A stretch of DNA of 64,000 bases from Methylobacterium amylolyticum (GCF_030700245.1 NZ_JAUYZI010000001.1:248001-312000), one strand, 5' to 3'; positions 18,070 through 26,463 are shown, counted from the stretch's first letter. A program made the numbers and translations. Notes: generated from the letters alone by a model not told the origin.

Positions 18070-18999
18070 ATGCGTATCGCCCTCATCGGTCAGCGCGATC
18101 TCGGCAGGGCGGTGCTGGAGGCCTTCCTGGAGCGGGGGGATACGGTGGCCGGCGTGTTCTGCGCGCCGGAGCGGCCGGGGGCCCCCGCCGACGCCCTGCA
18201 CGCGGCGGCGCGGGAGCGGGGCGTCCCGGTCAACCAGTTCCCGAGCCTCGCGAGCGCCGCGGCCGAGGCCGCCATCCGGACGCTCGACGTCGACCTCGGG
18301 GTGATGGCCGACGCGCTGCAATACGCCTCGCAGGCCTTCGTCGCCGCGCCGACGCTGGGCACGATCCAGTTCCACCCGGCGCTGCTGCCGCGCTACCGCG
18401 GCCCCTCGGCGCTGAGCTGGCCGATCCTGAAGGGCGAGGCCGAGACCGGGCTGACGGTCTGCCGCCCGGCCGAGGGCTACAACGAGGGCCCGGTGATCCT
18501 CCAGCGGACCTACCCGATCGGCCCCCACGACACCCGCGGCGACCTGGAGCGGGCCCTGTTGCCGCTCGGGGTCGAGGCCCTGCTGGAGGCAGCCGACCTC
18601 ATCCTGGCCGACGAGCACGTGGAGATCGACCAGGACGAGGACGCCGCGACCTACGAGGGCTGGTTCCGGGGGGAGCAGGCCGAGATCCGCTGGGCGTCCC
18701 ACGCCGAGCTGATCTACAACCTGATCCGCGCCGCCAACCCGCATCCGGGGGCGTGGACGACGCTGAACGGCCGGATGCTGCGGATCCTCGACGTGCGCCT
18801 GCATGCCGTCCACCGGCAGGGCCACGTCCGCGGGCGCCCGGGCGAGGTGGTCGGGATCGACGGGGACGGCTTCTGCGTCTGCGCGCAGGGCGGACGCATC
18901 GAGGTGCAGACGGTCCGGCCGGAGGGCGGCGAGACCGTGTCGGCCGTCGCGTTCGCGCGCGGCGGCGGCATCGCCGTCGGCAGCGTCCTGGGGACCTGA
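18070..18999 (+). CDS. Formyltransferase-domain protein, 10-formyl-THF hydrolase-like, altered active site
   Basis: 309 residues with an N-terminal formyltransferase domain (1-200) and a C-terminal Fmt-like domain. It resembles the hydrolase domain of 10-formyltetrahydrofolate dehydrogenase (ALDH1L1) more than Met-tRNA formyltransferase, sharing the MRIALIGQ start, FHPALLPRYRG, ATYEG and IRWASHAELIYNLIR. The conserved catalytic His is present (His102). The equivalent of the catalytic Asp (Asp142 of ALDH1L1, in the GLDTG motif) is Asn138 in GYNEG. So it may bind a formyl-folate or a different substrate without ordinary hydrolase chemistry. Fmt is not the likely identity. The ATG at 18070 begins the conserved Rossmann strand. 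Convergent with the aldolase gene, stops 1 nt apart. Confidence 0.75.
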   Translation: MRIALIGQRDLGRAVLEAFLERGDTVAGVFCAPERPGAPADALHAAARERGVPVNQFPSLASAAAEAAIRTLDVDLGVMADALQYASQAFVAAPTLGTIQFHPALLPRYRGPSALSWPILKGEAETGLTVCRPAEGYNEGPVILQRTYPIGPHDTRGDLERALLPLGVEALLEAADLILADEHVEIDQDEDAATYEGWFRGEQAEIRWASHAELIYNLIRAANPHPGAWTTLNGRMLRILDVRLHAVHRQGHVRGRPGEVVGIDGDGFCVCAQGGRIEVQTVRPEGGETVSAVAFARGGGIAVGSVLGT

Positions 19000-19000
19000 G

Positions 19001-19654
19001 TCAGGTCCCGGACGCGTTGAGCCCGTAGCCCCGGAAGCGCTCCACCGTCGCCCGGATCTCCGCGTCGGGGAGCACGCGCGGCGTCCCGACCTGGAGCGCC
19101 ACCGCGTATTGCCGGCAGAGCGTCTCCAGCTCCACCGCGAGCCACAGCGCCTTCTCCAGGCTCGCCCCCGCCGCGATCATCCCGTGGTTGGCGAGCAGGC
19201 AGGCGGAGCGGTCGGCGAGCGCCGCCAGCGCCAGCCGCGACAAGGCCTCGGTGCCGTAGGGGGCGTAGGGCGCGCAGCGCACGCTCGGGCCGCCGAACGC
19301 CGCGATCATGTAGTGCACCGCCGGGATCTCCCGCCCGCACATGGCGAAGGCGGTGCAGTGGACCGGGTGCGCGTGCACGACCGCGCCGAATTCCGGCCGG
19401 GCCGCGAGGATGTCGCGGTGGAAGCGCCATTCCGAGGACGGCTTCTGGCCGGCCGGGTAACTTCCGTCGAGCCCCATCCTGACGATCCCCTCCGGGCTCA
19501 GCCGCTCGGTCGGGACGCCCGAGGGCGTGACCAGCAGGCCGCCGGGCACCCGCAGCGAGACGTTGCCCGAGGTCCCGCGGTTGAGCCCCGCCGCGTCCAG
19601 CGCCCGCGCCGCCGCGACCACGCTCTCCCGCGCGACCCTGTCGTCCCCGTCCAT
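19001..19654 (-). CDS. Class II aldolase/adducin family protein
   Basis: 217-residue zinc aldolase of the fuculose-1-phosphate/ribulose-5-phosphate epimerase fold. Features: NRGTSGNVSLRVPGG (phosphate-binding loop), VTPSGVP, a glutamate near the first zinc ligands (SEWRFHRDI), HAHPVHCTAF with the zinc histidines and NHGMIAAGASLEKAL with the third. Reaction class: reversible cleavage of a sugar phosphate to dihydroxyacetone phosphate or a related ketone and an aldehyde. I chose the ATG at 19654 as the start of the conserved helix; an upstream extension in frame is Arg-rich and unlikely. It is adjacent to and convergent with the formyltransferase-like gene. Confidence 0.87.
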   Translation of the reverse strand: MDGDDRVARESVVAAARALDAAGLNRGTSGNVSLRVPGGLLVTPSGVPTERLSPEGIVRMGLDGSYPAGQKPSSEWRFHRDILAARPEFGAVVHAHPVHCTAFAMCGREIPAVHYMIAAFGGPSVRCAPYAPYGTEALSRLALAALADRSACLLANHGMIAAGASLEKALWLAVELETLCRQYAVALQVGTPRVLPDAEIRATVERFRGYGLNASGT

Positions 19655-19890
19655 AGCCCGCCTCCCGGTCAGTCCCGTCCCGGTACGCGCGATGGGCCGC
19701 CGCCGTAAAGACGCCGCCCCCCGGCCCGCCCGCACGGACGCGTCCGTGGGAGCACCGTTCGGGCGTCCGTCGAAGCGGGTTCGTTCGAGCCTGTCGGTCA
19801 CCGATCGCGCGCCGCAGGGTTAACGGTTCGCTCAAACGTTCCTGGCATGGTTGACGGAACGTTGATCCTGCGAGAACGGGAGCGTCCGCG

Positions 19891-20964
19891 TTGGCGCCGG
19901 GCGAGAAACCCCGAGACACGGACGGCCCGTTCGTCCTGATGCTCTCCGACCGGCCGGCCGAGCGGTCGGCCCTGGAGCGGGCCGTCGCCCTGGTGATGGC
20001 GTGCCGGGCGCCGTCGCCCGGCGCCGGGCTTCCGGCGGAGCGGCCGCACCTCGTCGTGCTCGATCTGCCGGATGCGCAGCGCGCAGCGCTCGAACCGGCG
20101 CTGGACTGGCCCGGCCCGCCCGTTCCGCGCCTCGTCCTCGCCCGCAGCGCGCCGGGGGCGTCGGCCTCGCACATCCGCGTCCTCCCGGTCGCGGCCCCGC
20201 GCCAGATCGTGCTCGCCAACGTCTTCGCGATGATCGAGGCGGAGACGCGCTCGGTCGAGGCGCGGGACCGGCGCCTGCGCGCGAGCAACGCCGCCGCCAC
20301 GGCGATCGTCGCCGAACTGTTCGACAGCGCCGCGCTCGGCGCCGGCCTCCAGCAGACCGACCTCGACCGCGGCACCGGCATCGTGCTCGCCGCCGTGTCC
20401 GAGGTCGGCATCTCCGCCTGGCTCGCGGAGGTCTGGCGGCACGATGCCGGCGTCTACCAGCACACGCTCAGCGTGGCGGGCTACGCCTCCGCCTTCGGGG
20501 CGCGGATCGGCCTCGCCCGCGCCGACCTCGCGCGCCTCGCCCGCTCGGCGCTGCTGCACGATATCGGCAAGGCCCGCATTCCGACCGAGATCCTGAACAA
20601 GCCCGGCCGCCTCGATCCGGCCGAGCAGCGGCTCATGCGCCGCCACCCGGAGATCGGCGCCGCACTCCTCGCGGCGCAGGGCGGTTTCGAGCCGGCGGTG
20701 ATCGACGTGGTCCGCCACCACCACGAGCGCCTCGACGGCACCGGCTACCCGGACGGGCTCGCGGGCGCCGCGGTGTCCGACGCCGTGCGGATCGTCGCGA
20801 TCTGCGACGTGTTCTCGGCGCTCACCGAGCGGCGCGCCTACCGGCAGCCGGCGACCGCCGCCGAGGCGCTGGCGATCATGACCGATGCGCGGGGCCATCT
20901 CGACCCGGACCTGCTGCGGGCCTTCGCCCCGGCGGTCCTGGGCATCGCCGCCCTCGCCGCCTGA
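19891..20964 (+). CDS. HD-GYP domain protein, putative cyclic-di-GMP phosphodiesterase
   Basis: 357 residues. The N-terminal 115 residues resemble a degenerate receiver domain (FVLMLSDRPAERSALERAV, then LVVLDLPDAQ) without clear phosphoacceptor context. The C-terminal domain is HD-GYP: HDIGKARIPTEILNKPGRL, HPEIGAALL, and VVRHHHERLDGTGYPDGL, so the HD metal-binding pair, the HHE and the GYP motifs are all intact, as in active c-di-GMP phosphodiesterases. The likely start is the TTG at 19891, preceded by GGGAG; no closer ATG exists. It stands alone between genes of other functions. Confidence 0.85.
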   Translation: MAPGEKPRDTDGPFVLMLSDRPAERSALERAVALVMACRAPSPGAGLPAERPHLVVLDLPDAQRAALEPALDWPGPPVPRLVLARSAPGASASHIRVLPVAAPRQIVLANVFAMIEAETRSVEARDRRLRASNAAATAIVAELFDSAALGAGLQQTDLDRGTGIVLAAVSEVGISAWLAEVWRHDAGVYQHTLSVAGYASAFGARIGLARADLARLARSALLHDIGKARIPTEILNKPGRLDPAEQRLMRRHPEIGAALLAAQGGFEPAVIDVVRHHHERLDGTGYPDGLAGAAVSDAVRIVAICDVFSALTERRAYRQPATAAEALAIMTDARGHLDPDLLRAFAPAVLGIAALAA

Positions 20965-21100
20965 TTGTTTTCGGTTTTAGCCGTGGCCGGGGTGCCACGG
21001 CCCGCGGGCGTCGCGTCGGCGCCCGTCGTCCCGCCGCGGTTTCGCCGCAACCGCCCCGGAGGGAGCGCCCTCTCTTCCCGGACAGCGGAACTCCTGCCCC

Positions 21101-21595
21101 GTGCCGAAGCCGTTCGCGCCCCTCGCCGCCCTCCTCCTTGTGATGCTCGCCGGATGCGGCAGCCTGCCCTTCACCGCCGAGCGGACGCCGGAGACGACGA
21201 CCCACACCGCGATCCTCGACGAGGTCGCCGCCGCGGCCGCGATCTCGGCGTACCGCGTCCAGCACGGGCTGAGCCCGGTGATCGTCGATCCGGCGCTGGT
21301 GAAGGCCGCCGCCTTCCAGGCGGGCAACAACGCCCGGCACGGGCAGCTCAGCCACGAGGTCGGCGGCAGCTTCACGTCGCGCATGGCCGCGGCAGGGCTC
21401 GCCAGGTCCTGGGCGGCGGAGAACCTCAGCGCCGGCTCCGAGAGCTTCGAGCAGGTGCTCGCCCGCTGGAAGGCCTCGCCCGAGCACAACCGCAACATGC
21501 TGCTCCCGCAGATCCGCCGGATCGGCGTCGCCCGGGTCGACGCGCCGGGCACCCGCTACAAGCGGTTCTGGGCCCTGGTGATGGCCGGCGCCTGA
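21101..21595 (+). CDS. CAP-domain (SCP/PR1) lipoprotein
   Basis: 164-residue secreted protein with a lipoprotein signal: hydrophobic LAALLLVMLAGC, lipobox LAGC, so lipidated at Cys19. The rest is one CAP domain: ISAYRVQHGLSPVIVDPALVKAA, NNARHGQLSHEVGG (first His), AAENLSAGSESFEQVLARWKASPEHNRNMLLPQIRRIGVAR (Glu and second His) and a final ALVMAG strand. Bacterial CAP proteins have no settled reaction; some bind lipids or wall material. The start is the GTG at 21101. The stop is 7 nt from the converging hydrolase gene. Confidence 0.85.
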   Translation: MPKPFAPLAALLLVMLAGCGSLPFTAERTPETTTHTAILDEVAAAAAISAYRVQHGLSPVIVDPALVKAAAFQAGNNARHGQLSHEVGGSFTSRMAAAGLARSWAAENLSAGSESFEQVLARWKASPEHNRNMLLPQIRRIGVARVDAPGTRYKRFWALVMAGA

Positions 21596-21602
21596 GCGGC
21601 GC

Positions 21603-22493
21603 TCAGAGCGCGACCCGCGTCAGGAACGCGCGCATCCGCGCCGCGATCGCGTCCGCCGCCTCGTCGAGCGGGAAGTGCCCGGCATCGAGCCGGTGCACCT
21701 CGGCCTCGGGCATGTCGCGGAGATAGGCCGCCGCCGCGGCTTCCAGGAAGGACGGGTCGTAGCGGCCCCACAGCACCTGGGTCGGCGGCCGGTGCGCCCG
21801 CAGCCACGCCTGCCACGCCGGGTAGGCCGCGACGTTGGTGCGGTAATCGTAGAACAGCTCGGTCTGGATCTCCGCCTGCCCCGGCTGGGCGAGGAAGCGG
21901 ATCTCGTCGGTCCACAGGTCGGGATCGTAGCGCTCGGGATGCGGGCTGGTGCCGACGTGCCGCTGGCGGGTCGCCTCCGGCGACAGGAAGTTCGCCCGCA
22001 GCGCCGCCTCGTGCGCCGCCCGGTCGGCCCAGAACGCCCGGCGCGCGTCCCAGAGCGGCCCGAGCCCGTCGGCGTGCGCCACCGCGTTCTGGACCACGAG
22101 GGCGGCGACGCGCTCCGGGTGGGCCAGCGCCAGCCGGAAGCCGACCGGGCCGCCGTAATCCTGCATCACGAGGACGTAGCGCGTCAGCCCGAGCGCCCGG
22201 GTGAAGCCGTCGACGATCTCGGCGAGGCCGTCGAACGTGTAGGCGAAGGCGGCCGGATCCGGCCAGTCGCTGTGGCCGAAGCCGGGATAGTCCGGGGCGA
22301 CCAGCCGCCAGCGGTCGGACAGGCGGGCGAACAGCGGCTCCCACATCCGCGAGGACGACGGGAAGCCGTGCAGGCACAGCAGGACCGGCGCCTCCGGCGG
22401 ACCGGCCTCTCGGTAGAGCACCGACAGGCCCGCGACCGCGACGCGACCGTAGGTCGTGCGCCGCGCGGGATCCGGGGATGGAGAAGACGCCAT
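21603..22493 (-). CDS. Alpha/beta hydrolase, epoxide hydrolase/haloalkane dehalogenase-like
   Basis: 296-residue alpha/beta hydrolase. The oxyanion segment LCLHGFPSSSRMWEPL and PDYPGFGHSDWP precede the nucleophile elbow MQDYGGPVGFRLA, where the nucleophile is Asp rather than Ser, as in epoxide hydrolases and haloalkane dehalogenases. A cap domain with WDARRAFW and HPERYDPDLWTDE follows. The acid lies around WGRYDPSF and the catalytic His in DAGHFPLDE. The halide-stabilising Trp next to the nucleophile seen in dehalogenases is a Tyr here (QDYGG), which favours an epoxide hydrolase-like or promiscuous ester role. Its substrate is unknown. Confidence 0.85.
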   Translation of the reverse strand: MASSPSPDPARRTTYGRVAVAGLSVLYREAGPPEAPVLLCLHGFPSSSRMWEPLFARLSDRWRLVAPDYPGFGHSDWPDPAAFAYTFDGLAEIVDGFTRALGLTRYVLVMQDYGGPVGFRLALAHPERVAALVVQNAVAHADGLGPLWDARRAFWADRAAHEAALRANFLSPEATRQRHVGTSPHPERYDPDLWTDEIRFLAQPGQAEIQTELFYDYRTNVAAYPAWQAWLRAHRPPTQVLWGRYDPSFLEAAAAAYLRDMPEAEVHRLDAGHFPLDEAADAIAARMRAFLTRVAL

Positions 22494-22517
22494 CGTCGCC
22501 TCGGATGAAAGGTGCGC

Positions 22518-23333
22518 TCAACGCGCCGTGACGGCTCGCCGTCTCCTGTACGCAGCGCGCGCGCACCGCAACAGGAACGCGCCGACCGCCAACGACAGGA
22601 TGCCCCCTGCGACGGCGATCGACCACGTTCGGTCGACGACACCGCTCCCGTATGACGAGAGGGTCATCACGAAGACGCCCAGCAGGAGCAGTCCGAAGCC
22701 GCTCAGAACCAGCCCGAACCAGAACAGCAGGAACCAGGTCGGGGTCCGAAGCGCTTCGATCCAGACCTGGACCTTGTCGACGGTCCTTTCCCGGCTCTCG
22801 CCGTCCGCGGATCGGGGCGATCCGGCGCCACCGGAGGACGGTGCCGTCGCGCCCTGGCTAGAGCCGTTCCCGATCGCGTTGCAATCGTGCACGGCTCTAA
22901 GTCCTTGTTTTGACGCGCTCTCTTTCGCCGAACCGGCATCCACTTCGGCGGAGAGCGCTCCAAGACCTGCCGATCCGGGGGCGGCAGGTCCGAAGCGGTT
23001 GGGCTCCGTGCCGCCGCGCACGCGGAAGACCAGCCCCCAATTGGGCGGCCAGAGGATGGTCCACCCCGAACGATCGAGGTCGTGGAGCCGCCGGACCACC
23101 AGGGCGAGGAAGGGCAGGACGTGGACCAGTCCCACAGTGAGCCGAACGCCCCTGAAACCGGGCCACACGAGGCCGCCGAGGCGGTCGGCGCCGAGGGCGA
23201 TCAGGTACAGGAGGAGGCAGGCGTAGAAGAAGGCCGAGAGCTGCTCGCGCGGGCTGCGGCCGCCAAACACGGCGTAGCGACGCATGGTCCGGATGTAGCC
23301 GTCCCGCAGCCACGCGGCAGTGTCGGAGATCAC
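22518..23333 (-). CDS. DUF805 membrane protein with an in-frame dispersed repeat
   Basis: 271 residues. The first 115 form a DUF805 domain: two or three hydrophobic helices (34-50, 62-80), the RRLHDLDRSGW motif and the terminal EPNRFGP that normally ends such proteins. Residues about 124-160 (AEVDAGSAKESASKQGL, RAVHDCNAIGNGS) are encoded by a palindromic repeat element that also occurs outside genes. A Ser/Gly linker and two more membrane helices (200-222, 235-253) follow. This is either a real fusion or an original C-terminal region split off by insertion. The start is GTG 23333 or ATG 23285 (MRRYAVFGG). Function unknown. Confidence 0.75.
   Translation of the reverse strand: MISDTAAWLRDGYIRTMRRYAVFGGRSPREQLSAFFYACLLLYLIALGADRLGGLVWPGFRGVRLTVGLVHVLPFLALVVRRLHDLDRSGWTILWPPNWGLVFRVRGGTEPNRFGPAAPGSAGLGALSAEVDAGSAKESASKQGLRAVHDCNAIGNGSSQGATAPSSGGAGSPRSADGESRERTVDKVQVWIEALRTPTWFLLFWFGLVLSGFGLLLLGVFVMTLSSYGSGVVDRTWSIAVAGGILSLAVGAFLLRCARAAYRRRRAVTAR
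22860..22958 (-). repeat. Composite palindromic repeat inside the DUF805 gene
   Basis: Two adjacent hairpins. 22860-22898 has perfect 8-bp arms AGAGCCGT/ACGGCTCT and shares its core with 12422-12447. 22915-22958 has arms GCGCTCTC/GAGAGCGC and inner arms CGCCGAA/TTCGGCG; it recurs at 23468-23511 and 24565-24608. Confidence 0.8.
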
Positions 23334-23467
23334 GACCTGCGGCCACGCCCGGATCGCCAGCCGACCCGCATCTCAGAGCCCCCCGCCTCGCGCCGTATCG
23401 TCGTCCGGCGCCGCGCCGAAGCGTAGCACGATCGGACGGCGCGTACCGCCTGCGGCGTCCGGCCGGA

Positions 23468-23511
23468 GCGCTCTCCGCCGAAGTAAATGGCGGTTCGGCG
23501 ACAGAGGGCGC
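23468..23511 (+). repeat. Palindromic repeat, family 3, copy 2
   Basis: GCGCTCTC-CGCCGAA-loop-TTCGGCG-ACA-GAGGGCGC, opposite orientation to the copy at 22915-22958. It lies between the DUF805 and beta-helix genes. Confidence 0.8.
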
Positions 23512-23536
23512 GGCTCCGGACCGCCCGAATGCCGCC

Positions 23537-24508
23537 CTACTCGGTGCGGTTGGGCTCGACGGTGTTGCCGGTGGCGTTGTCCGCGTCGTCGATGCTGCTG
23601 CCGAACGGGTAGCCCGCATCCTGCCCGCAATACAGCCGCCAGCCGCCACGGGCGTTGACGACCACCGGGCGGCCGAGGAAGCCGCCGCCCCGGAAGGTGT
23701 TGCCGGTGACCGTGTTGTCGGAGGGCGTCTGGTGGCGCACCGTGCCGCCCTCGCCGCAATTGCGGTAGAGGTGCACGCCGTCCCGGCCGCCCAGCGCGAC
23801 GCGGTTGCCGGTGATGCGGTTGCGGGCCGAGCCGTCGACCGCGACGATCTCCCGGCCCGTGGCGGTCGCGATGTCGTTGTCGAGGATCGCGTTGTCGGCG
23901 CTCTCGGCGTCGAGGTAGATCGCGGTCGATTCGGAGCGCCCGTCGAGCCGCGAGTCCCGAAGCGTGAACCCGGTGACGCCGGGGCCGAGATAGACCGGGA
24001 TGTGGCCGAAGGCGGTGATCGTCGAATCGCGGAGGGTCACCCGCGCGGGCGCGGCGTCTTGGGCGCGCTCGGTGTGGCCGGGGCCGTGGGAGGACAGGCG
24101 CACCGCCTCGCCCTGGCCGTTGAGACCCATGCCCCAGACCCGGACGTGGCCCAGGATCGTGCAATTCTGGATGGTCACGTCCTCGGGACGGTCCCAGCGG
24201 CCGGACCGGCCCGCGGGCGGGCGCGAGCGGACCTCGACGGCGAAGGCGAGGAGGCCCGCCCCCGGCCCCGGCCCGATCGTCGCCCCGTCGCAGTCGAGCG
24301 TGACGCCCGAGGCCCGCGATCCCTCCAGGAGGATCCGCCGGGTGACGCGGTCCCCCGGTCCGAGGCGCAGGCTGCACGTCAGGCTCACCGCGTCGTCGCC
24401 GGGCCGGGCGGGGGCCAGCGCCCGGGCCCGGATCGCCGGGTCGCAGGGCGGGGCGGCGACGGTGCGGACGAGGGCGGGGGGCGCGGGCGGCGGGGCGAGG
24501 ACGGGCAT
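23537..24508 (-). CDS. Right-handed parallel beta-helix repeat protein
   Basis: 323 residues from the ATG at 24508. After an Ala/Pro-rich leader come repeated PbH1-type coils: VTLDCDGATIG, VTIQNCTILGHVRVWGMGL, VTLRDSTITAFG, FTLRDSRLDGRSESTAIYL, NAILDNDIATATG, NRITGNRVALGG and NTVTGNTFRGGGF, the pattern of pectate-lyase-like or copper-binding-type surface proteins. Several Cys could pair. No convincing signal peptide is seen from this ATG; an in-frame ATG at about 24589, within the repeat, would add a basic leader and also gives no clear signal. A carbohydrate-binding or periplasmic role is usual for the fold but unproven. Confidence 0.75.
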   Translation of the reverse strand: MPVLAPPPAPPALVRTVAAPPCDPAIRARALAPARPGDDAVSLTCSLRLGPGDRVTRRILLEGSRASGVTLDCDGATIGPGPGAGLLAFAVEVRSRPPAGRSGRWDRPEDVTIQNCTILGHVRVWGMGLNGQGEAVRLSSHGPGHTERAQDAAPARVTLRDSTITAFGHIPVYLGPGVTGFTLRDSRLDGRSESTAIYLDAESADNAILDNDIATATGREIVAVDGSARNRITGNRVALGGRDGVHLYRNCGEGGTVRHQTPSDNTVTGNTFRGGGFLGRPVVVNARGGWRLYCGQDAGYPFGSSIDDADNATGNTVEPNRTE

Positions 24509-24564
24509 CGCCCTGCCCTGCGCGGGCGCCGCGGCGATTTGGAGGCTGGGAGCCGTGTTCCGAC

Positions 24565-24608
24565 GGGCTCTCTTTCGCCGAACCGCCATCCACGTCGGCG
24601 CAGGGCGC
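24565..24608 (-). repeat. Palindromic repeat, family 3, copy 3
   Basis: Same hairpin as 22915-22958, with GGGCTCTC/CAGGGCGC arms and CGCCGAA / GTCGGCG inner arms. It abuts the recJ stop codon (24610-24612), so the recJ transcript ends its coding sequence at the element's edge. Confidence 0.78.
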
Positions 24609-24609
24609 T

Positions 24610-26418
24610 CTAATCCGCGGGCGCGAGATCCACGATCCGCACCTGTGCCCGCTCGGCGCCGCGCCAGCGGTCGCAGGACAGGGTGCCGGCCACGTGCATC
24701 TCGCGGCCGATATTGCCGAGGATCGCCCGGCCGAGCGGGCGCTCGGCGGCGCGGAAGCAGATCGCGCCGACCGCCTGCCCGTCGCGGCTGCGCAGGCGCG
24801 CCCGGACGTGTCCCGAGCCGACGACGCCCGCGTCGACGATCCGGTGCCGGGCCAGGGCGAAGACCGGCTCCGGCGCCCCCTGCCCGAACGGGCCGGCCCG
24901 CTGGATGAGGCGCACCGTCTCGGCGGTGGCGCCGCCGGCGCTGAGGCCGCCGTCGATCAGCAGCGCGTCCGCCTCCCGCGCCCGCACCACCGCCGCCGCG
25001 AGCGTTTCCGACAGGTGCGTGGCGAACGCGGACAGCGCCTCGGACCGCAGGGTGACGCCCGCCGCCATGGCGTGGCCGCCGCCCTTGGCGGCGAGCCCGG
25101 CCTCGACGCAGGCCCGCACCGCCAGCCCGAGATCGGCGCCGGGGATCGAGCGCCCGGAACCCGTGGCGGTGCCGTCCGGCCGCAGGGCGAAGGCGAAGCT
25201 CGGGCGGCCGAACCGCTCCTTGAGCCGCGCCGCGACCAGCCCGACCACGCCCGGGTGCCACGCGGCGCTGCCGGTGACGAGCACGGGGCGGGACGGATCC
25301 TCGGTGAGCGCCCGGTCCATCTCGGCCTCGGCCTCGGCCACCGCCTGCGCCTCGATCGCCTGACGCTCGCGGTTCAGCCGGTCGAGATCGGCGGCGATGC
25401 GCGCGGCCTCGATCCCGTCGACCGTGGTGAGCAGCCGGGCGCCGAGGCTCGAATCGCCGATCCGCCCGCCCGCGTTGATGCGGGGCCCGAGCACGAAGCC
25501 GAGGTGCCACGCCTCGGGAGGCTCGGCGAGCGAGGCGGCGTCGAGCAGCGCGGCGAGCCCGGTGCGTCCGCGGCCGCGCATCACCGTCAGCCCCTGCGTG
25601 ACGAAGGCGCGGTTGAGGCCCACCAGCGGCACCACGTCGGCGACGGTGGCGAGCGCCACGAGGTCGAGGGCGTCGGTCAGTCGCGGTTCGGGCCGCCCAG
25701 GTCCGAACCAGCCCTCCGCGCGCAGGGCGCGGTTCAGGGCGGCGAGCGTCAGGAAGACGATCCCGGCGGCGCAGAGATGGCCGAGGCCGGACAGGTCGTC
25801 CAGGCGGTTGGGGTTCACCACGGCGCGCGCCGGCGGCAGCGCCTCCGAGGCGGCGTGGTGATCGAGGACGATCACGTCGAGGCCGGATTTCTCCGCCTCC
25901 TCCAGGGGGCCGTGGCCGCTGGTGCCGCAATCGACGCAGACCAGCAGGCTCGCCCCCTCGGCGGCGAGCGCGGTGATCGCCGCGACGTTCGGGCCGTAGC
26001 CCTCGGTGATCCGGTCGGGGATGTGGACCGGCGCGGTGAGGCCGAGGCCGCGCAGGTACTCGGCGAGCATCGCCGCGCTCGCCGCCCCGTCCACGTCGTA
26101 GTCGCCGAAGATCGCCACCGTCTCGCCCCGCCGCACGGCGCGCACCAGCCGGCGCACGGCGGCGTCCATGTCGAGCAGCGTGCTCGGATCGGGCATCAGG
26201 TCGCGCAGGCGCGGGGCGAGATGGGCCGCCGCCGCCTCCGGCACGACCCCGCGCCCCGCGAGCACCCGGGCGAGCAGCTCGGGCAGGCCGTGGGCCTGGA
26301 CCATGTGGGCGATGCGGTTCTGGACCTCGGCCCCGCCGCAGCGCTCGGCCCAGCGGCGGCCGCTGACGGACCGGGCCACGCCGAGGAAGGGGGCTGTCGG
26401 GGCTGAGGCGGCGGACAC
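24610..26418 (-). CDS. recJ: Single-stranded-DNA-specific exonuclease RecJ
   Basis: 5'-3' single-strand exonuclease of recombination and mismatch repair. The DHH phosphoesterase core is complete: motif I AIFGDYDVDGAASAA, II LVCVDCGTSG, III VIVLDHHAA, IV LCAAGIVF and the DLVALATVADVVPL motif. The DHHA1 domain has GGHAMAAGVTL, and a C-terminal OB-like domain ends the protein. 602 residues, usual length for the family. The gene is preceded by a 250-nt repeat-filled gap and followed by the beta-helix gene. Confidence 0.95.
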   Translation of the reverse strand: MSAASAPTAPFLGVARSVSGRRWAERCGGAEVQNRIAHMVQAHGLPELLARVLAGRGVVPEAAAAHLAPRLRDLMPDPSTLLDMDAAVRRLVRAVRRGETVAIFGDYDVDGAASAAMLAEYLRGLGLTAPVHIPDRITEGYGPNVAAITALAAEGASLLVCVDCGTSGHGPLEEAEKSGLDVIVLDHHAASEALPPARAVVNPNRLDDLSGLGHLCAAGIVFLTLAALNRALRAEGWFGPGRPEPRLTDALDLVALATVADVVPLVGLNRAFVTQGLTVMRGRGRTGLAALLDAASLAEPPEAWHLGFVLGPRINAGGRIGDSSLGARLLTTVDGIEAARIAADLDRLNRERQAIEAQAVAEAEAEMDRALTEDPSRPVLVTGSAAWHPGVVGLVAARLKERFGRPSFAFALRPDGTATGSGRSIPGADLGLAVRACVEAGLAAKGGGHAMAAGVTLRSEALSAFATHLSETLAAAVVRAREADALLIDGGLSAGGATAETVRLIQRAGPFGQGAPEPVFALARHRIVDAGVVGSGHVRARLRSRDGQAVGAICFRAAERPLGRAILGNIGREMHVAGTLSCDRWRGAERAQVRIVDLAPAD

Positions 26419-26463
26419 GGGGGCATCCTATAGCGCGTGTCCGTGGGAAGCGTGAGCGACCAC

